Source of the DNA: Calditerrivibrio sp.
GTDB taxonomy: Bacteria > Chrysiogenota > Deferribacteres > Deferribacterales > Calditerrivibrionaceae
Assembly (NCBI GenBank): GCA_020217115.1
Contig: JAIWOA010000085.1
Span: forward strand, 1-18,803
Length of the DNA stretch: 18,803 nucleotides
Direction of reading: 5' to 3'
Shown: positions 16,744 through 18,803 of the stretch, in pieces
Layout of the letters: every line of letters begins with the position of its first letter
Position numbering within the stretch: position 1 is the first letter of the stretch
Position numbers and translations under genes: made by a program
Notes under the pieces: model-generated
Seen by the model: the letters and a program-made list of their open reading frames with translations, nothing else
Told to the model about the DNA's origin: nothing
Databases searched by the model: none

Positions 16744-17756
16744 AAAAGCAACTCCTTCGTTATTTTCTTGGTATCGAGATGACTCCTTATTTTCAAAACA
16801 ATTCTCTTTTCTATCTGCCTAATCCTTTCCCTTGTTAATGAAAGCTCTTTCCCTACTTCATCTAAAGTTCGAGGTTTTTTCCCATCCAGCCCATAACGCA
16901 TTGTTATAATTTTTCTTTCAGATTCTGATAAATATTGCATCCACCTGCACACAAGCTCCTGAATATTTGCCTCAAAGGCATTGTTAAATGGATCTTTATT
17001 AACATCATCTGGTATCATATTATGGAAACTTTCCTGTTCATCATCAGATATTGGAGAATCCAGTGAGATATCCTGTCTCATAGCTTCTATCGCCTTGTAC
17101 ATATTAGCAATTGAGATCCCTGTATACGTTGAAAGCTCAAGATACGTCGGATTTCTTCCAAGACTTTCCTTTAATTCCGCAGTGGCCCTCAGGACTTTTT
17201 TCATATATTCCATTACATGGATGGGGACCCTCACAATCTTAGAGTTTGTAATAACAGCTCTTTCAACTGCCTGTCTTATCCACCAGGTAGCATAGGTACT
17301 AAATTTAAAACCCTTTCTATAATCAAATTTTTCAACAGCCTTAATAAGACCTATGTTACCTTCAGAGATAAGGTCCTCAAGAGGCACACCCTTGTTTACA
17401 TATTTTTTTGCAATGGAGACAACAAGCCTGAGATTACATTTTATCATCAAGTCCTTTGCATCTTTACTACCATCCTCCATCAACTTACATAGCTGAATCT
17501 CCTCTTCTCTTGACAGCATTGGACAATTAGAAAGCTCACTCAAATAAATCTTTATCAAATCACCAGACGAATCACTTTTTTGAACGAGATCATCAGACAC
17601 AATATCTTCTTCAAGATCATTAGTATCAACTAAATCTGTGGCCACCTCTTCTAATGGCAAAACTTCACTCTCAACAACACTAATATAAAATTCCGTCAAA
17701 CCCTGATGACTTTGCTCTTCAGATAAAATATCGGTAGACTTTTTTAAATTAGACAT
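16740..17756 (-). CDS. RpoS-like (group 2) sigma factor of the sigma-70 family
   Basis: The 338-residue sigma factor directs RNA polymerase to -10/-35 promoters. An acidic N-terminal tail (about 1-65) precedes region 1.2 ([19 protein letters not shown]). Region 2 is intact ([45 protein letters not shown]). Region 3 starts at [12 protein letters not shown]. Region 4 ends in the helix-turn-helix [20 protein letters not shown]. The length and the VERAV...RVPIHV region 2.4/3.0 resemble E. coli RpoS more than the roughly 600-residue primary RpoD, so it is likely an alternative sigma for stationary phase or stress. I chose the ATG at 17756 because GAAAGGTG lies just before it. A TTG four codons upstream has no ribosome-binding site. 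It overlaps the M24 peptidase gene by 4 nt. A partner anti-sigma is not visible. Confidence 0.9.
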   Translation of the reverse strand: MSNLKKSTDILSEEQSHQGLTEFYISVVESEVLPLEEVATDLVDTNDLEEDIVSDDLVQKSDSSGDLIKIYLSELSNCPMLSREEEIQLCKLMEDGSKDAKDLMIKCNLRLVVSIAKKYVNKGVPLEDLISEGNIGLIKAVEKFDYRKGFKFSTYATWWIRQAVERAVITNSKIVRVPIHVMEYMKKVLRATAELKESLGRNPTYLELSTYTGISIANMYKAIEAMRQDISLDSPISDDEQESFHNMIPDDVNKDPFNNAFEANIQELVCRWMQYLSESERKIITMRYGLDGKKPRTLDEVGKELSLTRERIRQIEKRIVLKIRSHLDTKKITKELLL

Positions 17757-17993
17757 AACACCTTTCAAAGAGTATTAAAGTAATTGGCGTATAACAAATA
17801 GATTGCCAACCTTTACCATAAATAAAACTATTTTTAATTAAAAATCAAGCAAAATATTTTTACCTTTGTATCATAATAAAGATCCTGAGCAATTTTGTGA
17901 TTAAAGTTGTATATTATCATAAAAAATATGAAAAACTTGTTGAAAATTTCTAAATATTTTTTATAATAATTAAAAATTAGAAAAAGGTGGCAT
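17757..17993. promoter_or_regulatory. Divergent intergenic region between sigma factor gene and small ORF
   Basis: This very AT-rich 237-nt spacer contains the start signals of two divergent genes. Toward the plus-strand ORF there is a clear promoter. Toward the sigma factor gene I find no convincing -35/-10 pair. The minus-strand leader has a weak inverted repeat, TTGGC (17809-17805) and GCCAA (17788-17784), extendable by two G-U pairs, which could form a hairpin in the mRNA about 30 nt before the start. ATTGCCAACC at 17802-17811 recurs inverted near 18650. Confidence 0.4.
17940..17967 (+). promoter_or_regulatory. Sigma-70-type promoter for the 77-residue ORF
   Basis: On the plus strand TTGAAA (17940-17945) is followed by a 16-nt spacer and a perfect TATAAT (17962-17967), 26 nt before the ATG. 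The downstream AAAGGTGG at 17983-17990 is a good ribosome-binding site with short spacing. Together they support the small ORF as a real gene. Confidence 0.65.
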
Positions 17994-18227
17994 ATGAAGG
18001 AAAGGGTTTTAGAATTAAAAAAGAAAGTAATCGAGTGGGATGATATCTATGAACTCCTTGATATAGACGACAGAGAAGAATTAAAGAGGATGAAGAGTGA
18101 GATATTATTGCTAAGTAAAGATCTTAAAGATGAAGATCATCTGTGGATAGACAACAGAATATCTGAATGGTATTCAAAATATCTCGAATTAGAGGTTAAT
18201 ACAAGAATGAGGCTGACTGAAGGGTAA
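17994..18227 (+). CDS. Small protein of unknown function (77 residues)
   Basis: I do not recognise a family. It is the only plus-strand gene in the window. The protein is highly charged and predicted mostly helical: an amphipathic start MKERVLELKKKVIEWDD, an acidic middle (LLDIDDREELKRMKSE), a second helix (ILLLSKDLKDEDHLW) and a third (ISEWYSKYLELEVNTRMRL). There are three Trp and no Cys. No signal peptide or membrane segment is seen. Helical, charge-rich proteins of this size often act as protein-binding adaptors or anti-sigma-like regulators, but nothing here proves that. A consensus promoter, ribosome-binding site and normal codon use argue that it is expressed. It runs divergently from the sigma factor gene and ends 6 nt from the convergent PAS gene. 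Confidence 0.75.
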   Translation: MKERVLELKKKVIEWDDIYELLDIDDREELKRMKSEILLLSKDLKDEDHLWIDNRISEWYSKYLELEVNTRMRLTEG

Positions 18228-18233
18228 TACCGA

Positions 18234-18599
18234 TTATCTACTTTTATTTCTTATAATTGAAAATATATATTTAATTTTTCCACTTATATCTATAGTCGTA
18301 ATAGTAAATTCGATACTTATTCTGTTACCATTTTTATCTATTGCTGGAACAGACAAAATATCGCCCTTTTTATACTTGCTCTTGCCTGTTTCAATGACTT
18401 TATAAAAACTTTCCCAATGTTTTTCCCTATGCTTTTCCGGTATTATAATATCGAGGGACATTCCAATGGCTTCATCTTTCTTAAAACCAAATAAAATCTC
18501 TGCAGAACAGTTCCAATACTCTATAATGCCACAATCATTTACAGACAATATAACATCTGAAGCAGATTCGATAAAATCTAATAATATGTACTTTTCCAT
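18234..18599 (-). CDS. Stand-alone PAS-domain protein
   Basis: The 121-residue protein is essentially one PAS domain with no output domain. LLDFIESASDVILSVNDCGI is the N-terminal cap and first strand. EYWNCSAEILFGFKKDEAIG is the conserved PAS core, IIIPEKHREKHWESFYKVI a connecting helix region, and AIDKNGNRISIEFTITTI the C-terminal strands. PAS domains bind cofactors or ligands or mediate partner contacts. His57 and His61 lie in the helix that carries the haem ligand in FixL-type PAS domains, so haem binding is possible but unproven. AAGGAG precedes the ATG by 5 nt. The gene is about 100 nt downstream of the 5S rRNA in the same direction and convergent with the 77-residue ORF, 6 nt apart. A separate kinase or cyclase partner would be needed for output. 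Confidence 0.85.
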   Translation of the reverse strand: MEKYILLDFIESASDVILSVNDCGIIEYWNCSAEILFGFKKDEAIGMSLDIIIPEKHREKHWESFYKVIETGKSKYKKGDILSVPAIDKNGNRISIEFTITTIDISGKIKYIFSIIRNKSR

Positions 18600-18628
18600 A
18601 TTTTCTCCTTACAAAAAAATATGCAAAT

Positions 18629-18657
18629 AAAATATAGTATAAAAAGTGGGTTGGCAA
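18629..18657 (-). promoter_or_regulatory. Possible promoter for the PAS gene
   Basis: The minus strand has TTGCCA (18657-18652) with TATATT after 15 nt or TATTTT after 17 nt, about 30 nt before the PAS start. Either spacing is acceptable but not ideal. The -35 box lies within the ATTGCCAACC repeat. Read-through from the rRNA operon is an alternative source of transcript. Confidence 0.4.
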
Positions 18658-18700
18658 TAGATAAGTTTCAGCGAGGCAGTATATTTTATAAATAAAAAAG

Positions 18701-18803
<103 letters not shown>

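Noticed and set aside
17795..17812. TTGGCA-like sequence considered as a sigma-54 promoter for the sigma factor gene
   Set aside because: The GG element is followed 10 nt later by GT rather than the required GC, so the -12 element is absent.

Overview
The window is an AT-rich bacterial chromosome segment, roughly one third GC by eye. It has dense minus-strand gene packing, Gram-negative-type envelope genes (a lipoprotein thioredoxin and a periplasmic M23 peptidase) and an RpoS-like sigma factor. From memory, the protein sequences and gene mix best fit a Deferribacterota-type organism such as Calditerrivibrio or Deferribacter. That placement is inference; no search was run. Almost everything is core chromosome. 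I see no insertion sequence, prophage, CRISPR array or tRNA.

Layout, following minus-strand transcription from the right edge. A 5S rRNA, the end of an rRNA operon lying beyond the window, is followed by a small single-PAS protein. Convergent to it is the only plus-strand gene, a 77-residue protein of unknown function with its own promoter. Next is an RpoS-like sigma factor overlapping an M24 (Xaa-Pro-type) peptidase by 4 nt. After a 130-nt gap with a good sigma-70 promoter (15479-15507) comes a run of fourteen tightly packed or overlapping genes, 15431 down to 2194. Its first four genes form a signalling block: a REC-PAS-histidine kinase, a YcgR-like PilZ protein, a STAS protein and a divergent CheR-type methyltransferase. 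Then come rlmN, a Bcp peroxiredoxin, xseB, ispA, dxs, tlyA, nadK, recN, a DedA membrane protein and an M23 peptidase. The stretch xseB-ispA-dxs-tlyA-nadK-recN is a conserved bacterial gene order. A lipoprotein TlpA-like thioredoxin and a UDP-glucose 6-dehydrogenase follow, each with its own promoter, and the start of lepA is cut by the left edge.

How the genes work together: dxs and ispA supply isoprenoid precursors and farnesyl diphosphate. The DedA protein, a family tied to lipid-carrier flipping, and the M23 peptidase act on the envelope. recN and xseB belong to DNA repair, and rlmN and tlyA modify rRNA. The signalling block probably integrates phosphorelay and c-di-GMP input and is transcribed with these housekeeping genes from the same promoter.

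The most notable signals are two long G homopolymers. A G9 tract forms the ribosome-binding region of dxs. A G8 tract lies inside the histidine kinase gene, where gain or loss of one G gives a stop within a few codons. Both are candidate slippage (phase-variable) sites. No convincing wholly new system is evident. The kinase-PilZ-STAS-CheR block and the small ORF/PAS pair beside the sigma factor gene are the least explained parts.
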